From Clostridium pasteurianum BC1 (GTDB taxonomy: Bacteria > Bacillota > Clostridia > Clostridiales > Clostridiaceae), in NCBI RefSeq assembly GCF_000389635.1, contig NC_021182.1, positions 496,001 through 560,000 of the forward strand: a stretch of 64,000 nucleotides of DNA. The letters are read 5' to 3'. This document shows, piece by piece, positions 1 through 7,908 of the stretch. Position numbers and translations under genes: made by a program. Below the pieces are notes generated by a model, which was not told where the DNA came from, made no database searches, and saw only the letters and a program-made list of their open reading frames with translations. Each line of letters opens with the position of its first letter. Position 1 is the first letter of the stretch.

Positions 1-199
1 AAAATTCAGTTATTTCTTTTTGAATTCTTCCCATGTAAATAGAGCCTCCTATAACAATTTTATCAAAGGAAGATAGGTTAGGAAGAGTATCCTTTTTAAT
101 ATTTACAGTTGTAACTTCACCAGAAAGTTTATCTTTTAAAAGCTTGCCGCATTTTTCTGCAAAACCATGTTTTGTTGCGTAGACTATAAGTGTTTTCAT
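1..199 (-). CDS. Flavodoxin-domain protein, N-terminal part (runs off the window)
   Basis: The minus-strand reading frame starts at an ATG behind AAGGAGTG and continues to the window edge. The first residues, MKTLIVYATKHGFAEKC, are the FMN phosphate-binding loop layout of flavodoxin-like proteins, and a later IGGSIYMGRIQKEI block matches the second FMN loop of the HemG/flavodoxin_5 type. It is probably a small soluble electron carrier or quinone/protoporphyrinogen reductase-like protein. Only 66 residues are visible, so the exact subfamily cannot be assigned. The TetR gene at 467-1117 lies upstream on the same strand and could regulate it. Confidence 0.75.
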   Translation of the reverse strand, partial: MKTLIVYATKHGFAEKCGKLLKDKLSGEVTTVNIKKDTLPNLSSFDKIVIGGSIYMGRIQKEITEF

Positions 200-205
200 T
201 TTTAT

Positions 206-385
206 TCACTCCTTAATATTTTTCATAATTAGAAACAGGCAGTATATTATTATCAAATTAAATGCAGGAAATATAATGACTTCTGCAAAACTTACCTTTA
301 CTCCTAATAAAATTTGTCCAATTATCATGGCTGTAATTGAAGTGAATATGGTGACTTCACTAACAGTTATTACAATTGATAATAC
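206..385 (-). pseudogene. C-terminal remnant of a small membrane protein
   Basis: An open minus-strand frame encodes a hydrophobic tail with two likely membrane segments and ends in MKNIKE-stop, the stop overlapping the ribosome binding site of the flavodoxin-like gene. A stop codon lies just upstream (386-388) and no good start with a ribosome binding site is present, so this looks like the 3' end of a lost gene. An internal ATG could give about 40 residues. I do not recognise the family. Confidence 0.35.
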
Positions 386-466
386 TTAATTTGATTTATA
401 AAAAACTTCACAATTAAATTTAGTGATATCATATTATAAGTATTATTTACTGAATACAGGTTTAAA

Positions 467-1117
467 TTAAGTGTTAGAATTCACATAACTAGTTAATGGC
501 TTTCCTAGTATTATGCCATCTACTATAAGATTTATATGGTGGTCAATAAGCAACTTTCGCTGTTCTTCAGGAGTATCTTTTTCAACTATCAGCTTTAAGA
601 TAAGTCCAAAAGTAGAAGTCCATATTATTTGTGCAGTTAGCTCAATTACATTATCCTCAATGTTTTTGTTCATATAAATATCTTTTAAAGATTGATATAG
701 TATACCTAAAGCTTTTCTTTTTATAGAGGCACCTTTGAAAAGTACTGATGTATGCTCACGTACTCCAGGTGAGTTGTTAAGAAGTATGGTTCTATATTCC
801 TCAGGCATTTCCAAAGCCAGGTATATATATTTATGTAGGGAATGTCTTATTTTATTTTCAGGAGTATAATTCGAAATTTCAGATGAAGATAAAACATCTA
901 ATATTTTTTCATAGGATTTTTGCATAATAATATTTATTATTTCTTCTTTATCCTTAAAATAGTGATATATAATTGCTGGGGAGTATTCTATCCTGGCAGC
1001 AATTTTTCTGATAGAAAGATTTTCTAGACCTTCTTTTTCTATAATTTCATTTGCTGCACTGAGAATTAACTCTCTATGCTCATCTTTTTCACGTTCCTTA
1101 CGTTCTTTTGTACCCAT
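467..1117 (-). CDS. TetR/AcrR family transcriptional regulator
   Basis: The 216-residue protein has the TetR layout: an N-terminal DNA-binding domain with the helix-turn-helix at about residues 34-53 (LSIRKIAARIEYSPAIIYHY) and a variable all-helical ligand domain in the remainder. The start is an ATG behind AGGAGTCG. Such proteins usually repress neighbouring efflux or redox genes and release DNA on binding a small molecule. The likely targets are the membrane-protein remnant and flavodoxin-like gene downstream on the same strand. The ligand is unknown. Confidence 0.85.
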   Translation of the reverse strand: MGTKERKEREKDEHRELILSAANEIIEKEGLENLSIRKIAARIEYSPAIIYHYFKDKEEIINIIMQKSYEKILDVLSSSEISNYTPENKIRHSLHKYIYLALEMPEEYRTILLNNSPGVREHTSVLFKGASIKRKALGILYQSLKDIYMNKNIEDNVIELTAQIIWTSTFGLILKLIVEKDTPEEQRKLLIDHHINLIVDGIILGKPLTSYVNSNT

Positions 1118-1140
1118 ATTTACGACTCCTTTTAAACATA

Positions 1141-1155
1141 GTTTAGTTATTAAAC
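1141..1155. promoter_or_regulatory. Possible TetR operator
   Basis: GTTTAGTTATTAAAC is a short imperfect palindrome 24 bp upstream of the TetR start codon, the usual position of an autoregulatory operator. The assignment rests only on symmetry and position. Confidence 0.3.
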
Positions 1156-1341
1156 ACTGTTGAATAAGAGAGTATCATTTTAGTGTAGTTATGTCAATAC
1201 TAATATGTTAAAGTAAAAATCTATTATTATAGTATTTAATATCAAATTTCCATATAATCAATTATATGTTATTATCTATACATGTCTGAAGTGTGATTAT
1301 TGATGTTCTGTTTATACAGTAATATTTTATGGAGGTGAAGT

Positions 1342-1455
1342 ATGAGAAGAAATATAATTTCTACTCCTTTTGGTTTAGCTTTAGGAAGTTCTTTTTTTGA
1401 TTTAGTGTTTTTTAAAGAAAAAATTGAAATAATTCATGTGTTAAATTTGTTATGA
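1342..1455 (+). CDS. Small ORF of 37 residues with strong ribosome binding site
   Basis: An ATG follows GGAGGTGA with a 4-5 base spacer, which is close to ideal. The reading frame (MRRNIISTPFGLALGSSFFD...) gives 37 residues with a short apolar stretch. It could be a genuine small protein, a leader peptide for the exported-protein gene at 1513, or the N-terminal stub of a truncated gene. No family is recognised. Confidence 0.35.
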   Translation: MRRNIISTPFGLALGSSFFDLVFFKEKIEIIHVLNLL

Positions 1456-1512
1456 AGCTTTTATTTATAAATTATTAGTTTAGATAAAATTATAAGAGAT
1501 TGGGAGGTAAAT

Positions 1513-2349
1513 ATGAATTTAAATAAAAAACTGATAGTCATAGGAATGGTACTGTTAATAGTGTTATGGACAGGAAACATTATTTATTATGAAAAGCATG
1601 CTATTAAAGAGCCTTTGTTTATAAAACATTACTATGATGTAAACATAAGTGGAGATATCTTTAAATTATACTATGTGCAAAGTATAAATTCAAAAGATAA
1701 GATAATTAATATTGTACTGCCTGAAATAGGACAACAGTATATAAACTTTGCTGAGTATGATATGGGTAATACTAATGGACCATATTATAAATTAAAAGTT
1801 TTAATGATAAATATTAATAATGATAGTAATAATAAAATACCTGATGAATATAAAAATAAGTTTATCACTAAGGCAAAGATAACTTTTTCCAATGGGAAAA
1901 TATTAAATGTAAATTTGGGTAAAATATATCTTTACAGTGATAAAAACAGTAGCGATGATTTGGTGCAGCGTGGTGTTACAGCAACCACGGATAGCAATGG
2001 AAGCACTATTCTTTATGCAAACAAAGATATCAATATTACAGGGATAAATAGTGGATTTTACGATGGATTAAAAGATGTGCTAAAGATAAACATTGGTGGT
2101 GTACCGCTTTCTAAAATAACCTTTCCTATTAAAATGAAAGCTGGTGAAACTATTGATGTAAGTTATGCATTTAATTTCAATAATAGAAATGATATAAGAC
2201 TAAATAATGCATATAATTTAACCTTTAACATTTTAACGGAAGATTCACAGGGCAACAAAGGCAGCAGTCCTTGTTTTATAGACTTTTATCCATATTCCTC
2301 GGACAATATTAATATCAATGTTTTGAAAGATAATAAGGGGGTGGAGTAG
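1513..2349 (+). CDS. Putative exported or membrane-anchored protein, function unknown
   Basis: This 278-residue protein starts behind TGGGAGG. Residues 6-27 form one hydrophobic segment that could be an uncleaved signal anchor. The rest is hydrophilic, rich in Asn, Asp, Ile and Tyr and probably mostly beta strand, so the bulk should lie outside the membrane. No catalytic motif is visible and I do not recognise the family. The next gene starts one base after its stop, so the two are very likely co-transcribed. Confidence 0.6.
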   Translation: MNLNKKLIVIGMVLLIVLWTGNIIYYEKHAIKEPLFIKHYYDVNISGDIFKLYYVQSINSKDKIINIVLPEIGQQYINFAEYDMGNTNGPYYKLKVLMININNDSNNKIPDEYKNKFITKAKITFSNGKILNVNLGKIYLYSDKNSSDDLVQRGVTATTDSNGSTILYANKDINITGINSGFYDGLKDVLKINIGGVPLSKITFPIKMKAGETIDVSYAFNFNNRNDIRLNNAYNLTFNILTEDSQGNKGSSPCFIDFYPYSSDNININVLKDNKGVE

Positions 2350-2350
2350 T

Positions 2351-2911
2351 ATGTATGCTTCAAGTTATAACAGGCTATTTTGGGGAATGATAGTCCTTAT
2401 CTTTCACATAAATCTGGGACCTATAAATGTACTCCCTAATTTTGCAGGATATATGCTTATTTATTCCGGATTAAATATCTTATCATCACAACATAAGATC
2501 TATGAAAAGGGGAAGCTTCCGGCTATTATACTTGTAATACTTACCTTAAAGGATGTATGGCATAATAAAGATAATAGCATTATGATAGGAAGTTCTTATA
2601 ATCTAGGATTAGTTACAATGCTAATTGGAGCAGTAACAGCTGTAGTTGATCTCTACCTCATATACATAATATGCAAGGGAATATGTGAGCTTTGCAGGGA
2701 ACGGGAATTAGATTCACTTATGACAAATACAGCTGATGCATGGAAGTTTTATTTTGTAATATCTTTAATATTTTTATTTTCTATTCCTTTTTCTATAAAC
2801 TTACCTGTAGGGTATAATATATTTCTCTTTATTGTAGGAATGATAAAGGGCATTGCAATTATTTGTATTATGGTGATGTTTAGGAAGTGTAGAGTGCAGC
2901 TAGGAACATAG
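2351..2911 (+). CDS. Polytopic membrane protein, function unknown
   Basis: The 186-residue product has about four to five hydrophobic segments (near residues 10-45, 55-65, 78-108, 130-150 and 155-177). It starts one base after the upstream stop, with the GGGGTGGAG of that gene's end serving as ribosome binding site. The pair of an anchored extracytoplasmic protein and a multi-pass membrane protein suggests one envelope complex, but no function can be read from the sequence. Confidence 0.55.
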   Translation: MYASSYNRLFWGMIVLIFHINLGPINVLPNFAGYMLIYSGLNILSSQHKIYEKGKLPAIILVILTLKDVWHNKDNSIMIGSSYNLGLVTMLIGAVTAVVDLYLIYIICKGICELCRERELDSLMTNTADAWKFYFVISLIFLFSIPFSINLPVGYNIFLFIVGMIKGIAIICIMVMFRKCRVQLGT

Positions 2912-2928
2912 AATTTATGTTCTTAGCA

Positions 2929-3639
2929 TTATCTTCTTCTAGCAAAATCAGAAAACTCAAAGCGATCAGGACGATGCCTTGATTCTGTATACTCAAATTG
3001 AGTCCCATCGTTTAAATATACAAAGTTCTTTACTGCCACTACAAAATCATAAGATTTCATATTCAGATTTTTTTTATCAATGGAATTAGCAGCTTCAATT
3101 TTTATAATCCTCTTAGCAAAACCTATTTTAATTTTTAAATCTTCTTCAATGTATTTATAAATAGATTTTTTTGCAATTTCTCTTGTAAGATTTAAAACAG
3201 TATCCTTTAGAAAGTAATTTATATCCAAGATAATGCTTTCATTATTTAAACTTCTGACACGATATAATTTATAAGCTTCCTTTCCTTCTGCTAAACAAGT
3301 TTTCTTATGCAAAGCTGCATCAATTAATATTTCTCCAAATATTGGTACAGAGGTAACAAAATTATTTCCAGTCATGCTTGAAACTTCAGCGAAGCTTATA
3401 ATATTACCAAAGGAAAAAGTGATTTGATTGTTGTCTAGAACAAAAGCACCTTTACCATGAACACTGTTTACAAAACCTTCTTCTGACAAGAGGTCTAAAG
3501 CTCTTCTAACCGTACCTCTACTTGTGTTGTGAATTTTACAAAGCTCATTTTCAGAAGGAAGTTTTTCACCTAGCTTGTAATTTCCATTAAGTATATCATT
3601 TTTTATGGTTTCATATATGCATATGTACTTCTTATCCAT
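2929..3639 (-). CDS. treR: Trehalose operon repressor, GntR family
   Basis: The 236-residue protein has an N-terminal GntR winged helix (about residues 8-70, with LGEKLPSENELCKIHNTSRG and the VRRALDLLSEEGFV helix) followed by a UTRA effector domain to the C terminus. It lies downstream of, and on the same strand as, the trehalose phosphotransferase and trehalose-6-phosphate hydrolase genes, the classic TreR setting. In Gram-positive bacteria TreR binds trehalose-6-phosphate and then leaves the tre operator. A hairpin terminator separates it from treA, so it probably has its own weaker promoter or is read through. Length is normal for the family. Confidence 0.85.
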   Translation of the reverse strand: MDKKYICIYETIKNDILNGNYKLGEKLPSENELCKIHNTSRGTVRRALDLLSEEGFVNSVHGKGAFVLDNNQITFSFGNIISFAEVSSMTGNNFVTSVPIFGEILIDAALHKKTCLAEGKEAYKLYRVRSLNNESIILDINYFLKDTVLNLTREIAKKSIYKYIEEDLKIKIGFAKRIIKIEAANSIDKKNLNMKSYDFVVAVKNFVYLNDGTQFEYTESRHRPDRFEFSDFARRR

Positions 3640-3713
3640 TAGTAAGCCTCCGAAAGCTATTTTTCATAAAGAGTATACCATTTACTAATGTCATAAGCAA
3701 AATAAATTATAAA

Positions 3714-3760
3714 AAAGTATCAGTGAATTTTGAAAATCTGTTCGTAATCACTGATACTTT
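3714..3760 (-). terminator. Intrinsic terminator of the trehalose operon
   Basis: AAAGTATCAGTGA (3714-3726) pairs perfectly with TCACTGATACTTT (3748-3760). On the minus strand the stem is followed by a run of six T. It ends the treP-treA transcript before treR. Confidence 0.8.
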
Positions 3761-3776
3761 CTATAATCATTATAGA

Positions 3777-5456
3777 TTATCTTATATAGAAGGCTGCAGA
3801 TTCGTATGGACGCAATACAAATTTATTTACATTGTTTTGTGTATCATCATAGTTAGATATTAATATTTGTGATTTTCCTTCTAAATTTATATCTTTTGGA
3901 AGAGTAAAAGTAGTACTTTCAGCATAAAAGTTATTTACTACTAATAGTTTCTCGTTTTTATAACGTCTAATATATGCAAATATTTGTGAATCATTTTTTA
4001 ATATAAGCTCAAAATCTCCGTAGGCAATTATATCATATTCTTTTCTTAATTCTATAAGCTTTTTATAGTGATAAAAAACAGAATTTTTATCTTTTAATGC
4101 ATTGTCTGTATTTATATTTGAAAAGTTTGAAGATACATTTATCCAAGGGGTTCCATCAGTAAAGCCTGCGTTTTTAGAATCATTCCATTGCATTGGAGTT
4201 CTCGAATTATCTCTAGATTTTTGCTTAAGTATATCCATAATTTCTTTCTCAGATTTACCTTTAGTTTTTAATATATCATAGGCATTTATAGATTCTACAT
4301 CTCTATAATCCTGTATTTTGTCAAAGCTTGGATTAGTCATTCCTATTTCTTCACCTTGATATATATAAGGAGTACCTTGTAATAAGTGAATAGTAGTTGC
4401 CAGCATTTTAGAAGATTTATTATGATATTCCTTATCATTTCCAAAACGTGATACTACTCTTGGTTGATCATGATTACACCAAAACAATGCATTCCATCCG
4501 TTACCTTTAATCATACCATACTGCCAGTCACTGAGTATCTGCTTAAGTTTTATGAAATCAAATGGAGCTGCGGACCACTTTTCTCCATTAGGATAATCTA
4601 CCTTTAGGTGATGAAAGCTAAAACTCATACTTAATTCTTTCTCATCAGGATTTGTATATTTAACGCAATTATTTATAGAAGTAGAAGACATTTCACCAAC
4701 AGTTAGCATATTATTATATTTTGAGAATACATTTTTATTGATTCCCTTTAATAATGTATGAATTTTAGGACCATCTGTATAAAATTTCCGACCATCTTCT
4801 GAAGGCGTATTTAAAGTATCATCAGGGAAAGTTTGATCCTTGGATAATAAATTAATTACATCTAATCTAAAACCATCTACTCCTTTGCCTAGCCAGAAAT
4901 TCATCATATCATATATGCTTTTTCTAAGTTCTGGATTTTCCCAATTTAAATCTGCCTGAGTAGTATCGAAAAGATGTAGATAATATTGTCCTGAGGTTTC
5001 GTCGTACTTCCAGGCACTGCCTCCAAATTTAGACTGCCAGTTATTAGGAATTTCATTATTTTTGCCATCTTTCCATATATAAAAATTTCTATAAGGATTA
5101 TTTTTGGATTTACATGATTCTTTAAACCAATTATGTTCTGTAGAGGTATGATTAACTACCATATCCAATATAATTTTCAAATTTCTTTTATGAGCTTCTG
5201 ACAATAAATTCTCAAAAGTGTTCATATCTCCATATCGAGAATCTATTTTATAATAATCACTTATATCATAGCCATTATCATGTTGAGGAGACTCATATAT
5301 AGGGGTTATCCATATAACATCTACTCCTAAAGTTTTTATATAATCAAGTTTATCTATTATTCCCTGTAAATCTCCTGTTCCATTTCCTGTCGTATCCTTA
5401 AAACTTTTTGGATAAATTTGATATACAACAGATTTTTTCCACCAAAGTTCATTCAT
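3777..5456 (-). CDS. treA: Alpha,alpha-phosphotrehalase (trehalose-6-phosphate hydrolase)
   Basis: This is a GH13 enzyme that splits trehalose-6-phosphate into glucose and glucose-6-phosphate in the cytoplasm. The N terminus NELWWKKSVVYQIYPKSF is typical of the family. The catalytic triad is visible as D199 (GFRLDV), E255 (TVGEMS) and D330 (NHDQPR), numbering from the chosen start. The start is the ATG five codons inside the longest frame, because a GGTGG motif sits eight bases upstream of it; the product is then 559 residues, normal for TreA/TreC. It lies 58 bases after the PTS gene and forms one operon with it. Confidence 0.92.
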   Translation of the reverse strand: MNELWWKKSVVYQIYPKSFKDTTGNGTGDLQGIIDKLDYIKTLGVDVIWITPIYESPQHDNGYDISDYYKIDSRYGDMNTFENLLSEAHKRNLKIILDMVVNHTSTEHNWFKESCKSKNNPYRNFYIWKDGKNNEIPNNWQSKFGGSAWKYDETSGQYYLHLFDTTQADLNWENPELRKSIYDMMNFWLGKGVDGFRLDVINLLSKDQTFPDDTLNTPSEDGRKFYTDGPKIHTLLKGINKNVFSKYNNMLTVGEMSSTSINNCVKYTNPDEKELSMSFSFHHLKVDYPNGEKWSAAPFDFIKLKQILSDWQYGMIKGNGWNALFWCNHDQPRVVSRFGNDKEYHNKSSKMLATTIHLLQGTPYIYQGEEIGMTNPSFDKIQDYRDVESINAYDILKTKGKSEKEIMDILKQKSRDNSRTPMQWNDSKNAGFTDGTPWINVSSNFSNINTDNALKDKNSVFYHYKKLIELRKEYDIIAYGDFELILKNDSQIFAYIRRYKNEKLLVVNNFYAESTTFTLPKDINLEGKSQILISNYDDTQNNVNKFVLRPYESAAFYIR

Positions 5457-5514
5457 GCTTAACACCACCATTTATATTTTTAATTATTTATTTTTACTAA
5501 GTCTTACATTTGAC

Positions 5515-7458
5515 TTATATACCTACTGACAATAATTCATCACCTTGTTTAACATTATCAACATTTAATGGTTCAACATATTTCACATCATCTACGTTAG
5601 TTACTAGAAGCATTGTCATTGCTGAAGGTGACTTTTCTTTAACTAAATCTAAATCAAATTCAATTATTTTCTGCCCAACTGTTACTCTTTCTCCTTGCTT
5701 TATAAAACTCTTAAATCCTTCTCCATTCATTTTTACTGTATCTATTCCTATATGAATAAGTAATTCTACTCCACTATCAGTTTTTATCCCAATTGCATGT
5801 TTTGTTTCAAATAAAAGAGTTATAGTTCCATCTACCGGTGATACTAACACTCCATCTGAAGGTTCTATTGCTATGCCTTTACCCATTAATTCTAGAGAAA
5901 AGGTTGGATCAGGTACTTCTTTAAGTGATATAGCGTTACCATCAAGAGGCGATAAAATGGTTTCATTTTCTTTAGCTTCTCTATCTATAACTTCTTCATT
6001 TACAGACTTTTCGTTTAAACTAGCTTTTTCATTCTTTGAATCTTGTAACTTAAAATTCTTGAACTTTGATAATATCAAAGTTAATATAAAAGGAATTACT
6101 ATGGCTACAATCATTCCAACAAAGAAAATGCCCCATTGTTGTGGAAATATTGATAAAAAGCCTGGTAATCCTCCAACACCTATACCAGGCGCCTTAACAT
6201 GATTTAGAGTTATTATTATGGCACCTGCTGCTGAACCTATCATTGCAGAAAAGAAGGGGAATTTAAATCTTAGGTTAACTCCAAATATAGCTGGTTCAGT
6301 TATCCCAAGATAAGCTGAAATAGCAGAAGTAAAAGATAGTCCCTTTATTTTTTCATCTTTAGATATAAACATCATAGCTAAGGCACCAGAACCCTGTGCA
6401 ATATTTGAAAGAACCAGTATAGGCCATAAGAAAGTTCCACCTGTGCTTGCTATGAGCTGAAAATCTATTGCTAGGAACATTTGATGCATGCCTGTTATAA
6501 CTAATACTGAATAGAAACCACCGTATAAAATAGCACCCAGTAGTGGTAACTTATCAAATATGAAAACCAATCCGTAAGTAATTGCATTACCTATAGAGAA
6601 GGTTACTGGTCCAATTATAATAAAGGATAAGAATCCAGTTATTAGTAAAGCTATAGGCGCAACAAGTAGTAATTTAATTGAATTAGGAACACGTTTATTT
6701 AACTGTATTTCTAATTTTGCCAATACAAAAGATGAAAATAATACTGGTAAAACTTGTCCTTGATATCCTACTTTAGCTACTTTAAGTCCAAATAAATTCC
6801 AATAAGGTACTGTACCCTTTGCAACAGCTTCTCCATAATTATAAGCGTTTAGTAAGGATGGATGAATAAGCATTAAGCCTAATACAATACCAAGAAGTGG
6901 ATTTCCACCAAATTTTTTAACTGCTGACCAACCAATTAATGCCGGCAAAAATGTAAAGGAAGTATTAGCTATAAGGTTTATAACATCGGAAAGATCTTTC
7001 CACTGAGTATAAACGTCAATCAGTGATTTATTTGCAAAAAAGATACCTTTGCCAGCAAGAATGTTATTTATACCCATTAATAAACCTGCAGCAACAATGG
7101 CTGGAAGTATTGGTATAAATACATCTGCTAACGTTTTCACTAAACGTTGAATTATATTAAGATTGTCCTCTGCTGCATCCTTTATTTCTTGCTTTGTTGC
7201 GCTTTGAATTCCAGTAATAGAAACAAGTATATCATAAGCTTTATCAACTAGTCCGGGACCTATAATCACTTGGAACTGACCATTGCTTGAAAAAAATCCC
7301 TTAACTATGTCTATTTTATCAAGATTGTCTTTGTCTATTTTATTTTCATCTTTCAAAGCAAATCTTAATCTAGTAACACAATGAGTTGCAGCAGTTATAT
7401 TGTCTTTACCGCCAACGGCTGCAATAATTTCTTCTACAGACTGTTTTGAAACCTCCAT
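5515..7458 (-). CDS. treP: Trehalose-specific PTS enzyme IIBCA
   Basis: This single polypeptide of 647 residues takes up and phosphorylates trehalose. It has an EIIB domain at the N terminus with the phospho-accepting Cys in ATHCVTRLRF, a multi-pass EIIC sugar channel in the middle, and a fused EIIA-Glc-like domain at the C terminus with the active-site His in LLIHIGIDTV. Many tre transporters lack their own EIIA, so the fusion makes this one self-contained apart from HPr. The start is the ATG preceded by AAGGGGGAATC; an upstream in-frame ATG at 7509 falls inside the promoter region and has no ribosome binding site. It is the first gene of the tre operon. Confidence 0.9.
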   Translation of the reverse strand: MEVSKQSVEEIIAAVGGKDNITAATHCVTRLRFALKDENKIDKDNLDKIDIVKGFFSSNGQFQVIIGPGLVDKAYDILVSITGIQSATKQEIKDAAEDNLNIIQRLVKTLADVFIPILPAIVAAGLLMGINNILAGKGIFFANKSLIDVYTQWKDLSDVINLIANTSFTFLPALIGWSAVKKFGGNPLLGIVLGLMLIHPSLLNAYNYGEAVAKGTVPYWNLFGLKVAKVGYQGQVLPVLFSSFVLAKLEIQLNKRVPNSIKLLLVAPIALLITGFLSFIIIGPVTFSIGNAITYGLVFIFDKLPLLGAILYGGFYSVLVITGMHQMFLAIDFQLIASTGGTFLWPILVLSNIAQGSGALAMMFISKDEKIKGLSFTSAISAYLGITEPAIFGVNLRFKFPFFSAMIGSAAGAIIITLNHVKAPGIGVGGLPGFLSIFPQQWGIFFVGMIVAIVIPFILTLILSKFKNFKLQDSKNEKASLNEKSVNEEVIDREAKENETILSPLDGNAISLKEVPDPTFSLELMGKGIAIEPSDGVLVSPVDGTITLLFETKHAIGIKTDSGVELLIHIGIDTVKMNGEGFKSFIKQGERVTVGQKIIEFDLDLVKEKSPSAMTMLLVTNVDDVKYVEPLNVDNVKQGDELLSVGI

Positions 7459-7499
7459 TAATGATTCCCCCTTATAATATGTGTAAACGTTATATTTGC

Positions 7500-7547
7500 A
7501 TGGTAACATGTATAAACAAGTTTGTCAACACTTGTTTATACATGTTA
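7500..7547 (-). promoter_or_regulatory. tre promoter with twin mirrored operators
   Basis: TAACATGTATAAACAAG (7504-7520) and its exact inverted copy (7531-7547) flank a 10-base centre. On the minus strand a -35 box TTGACA (7523-7528) lies in that centre and a -10 box TACCAT (7500-7505) follows after exactly 17 bases, so one operator arm fills the spacer and the other lies just upstream of the -35. Each arm contains TTGTTTATACA, close to the TreR-type half-palindromes described in bacilli. Binding of two repressor dimers would bury the promoter. Confidence 0.8.
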
Positions 7548-7588
7548 AGATAAATTTTTAAAAATATATGTTAATTAAAAATTATAAA

Positions 7589-7617
7589 TTGACATAACAA
7601 ATTACGTATAATATAAT
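7589..7617 (+). promoter_or_regulatory. Promoter of the ZTP riboswitch and AICAR formyltransferase
   Basis: TTGACA (7589-7594) and TATAAT (7612-7617) are separated by 17 bases, a perfect housekeeping promoter. The predicted start site falls about 10-20 bases before the first riboswitch stem. Confidence 0.8.
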
Positions 7618-7686
7618 TTAGTAAAAGTTAATAAAAGAATCATGTAACTGGCGGAAATGGAGTTAACCATGGGGAACATGATTCTA

Positions 7687-7841
7687 GGCATATTCAAAAA
7701 ATAACCAGTCAGTATACTAGTCTATTTTGCGTCATACTGCGTCAACAGAACCTTCTGATAGCCCACTATCATCAGAACCTGTTTCCTTGTATTACACAAA
7801 ATATACCTCGTATCTTTGCCTTTTATTTATTTTCATATGCC
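7687..7841 (+). mobile_element. Family A MITE-like element, full-length copy in the riboswitch linker
   Basis: The 155-bp element starts GGCATATTCAAAAAATAA and ends with the inverse of GGCATATGAAAATAAATA, giving imperfect terminal inverted repeats flanked by TA. It is about 85% alike by eye, in opposite orientation, to the copy at 21560-21716, including an inner block around AACAGAACC and AGAACCTGTTTCCTTGTAT. It encodes nothing. It sits exactly between the two ZTP riboswitch domains. Confidence 0.85.
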
Positions 7842-7855
7842 TAAGAAAAATATCG

Positions 7856-7895
7856 ACCGTCTGGGTAAGTTCATTATTTACTCAGACGGTTTTTT
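7856..7895 (+). terminator. Riboswitch-controlled terminator
   Basis: ACCGTCTGGGTAA (7856-7868) pairs with TTACTCAGACGGT (7878-7890), followed by TTTTTT directly before the GGAGG of the next gene. The 5' arm is the ligand-binding element of the ZTP switch, so ligand binding and terminator formation exclude each other. Confidence 0.85.
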
Positions 7896-7908
7896 GGAGG
7901 TTACTATT

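Larger units (their letters stand above)
7636..7895 (+). promoter_or_regulatory. ZTP (pfl) riboswitch with interrupted linker
   Basis: The first domain has the stem AGAATCATGT/ACATGATTCT (7636-7645/7676-7685) enclosing CTGGCGGAAATGG, a short loop, then CCATGGGGAA, which matches the P1-P2 domain of the ZTP/pfl motif. The second domain, CCGTCTGGGTA (7857-7867), matches the conserved CCGCCUGGGCA binding element and overlaps the terminator stem, as in known ZTP switches that control transcription. The gene behind it is an AICAR formyltransferase, a well-established target because ZTP/ZMP signals folate shortage. The two domains are separated by about 170 bases, almost all of it a family A repeat element. 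Whether it still switches is unknown. Confidence 0.85.
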
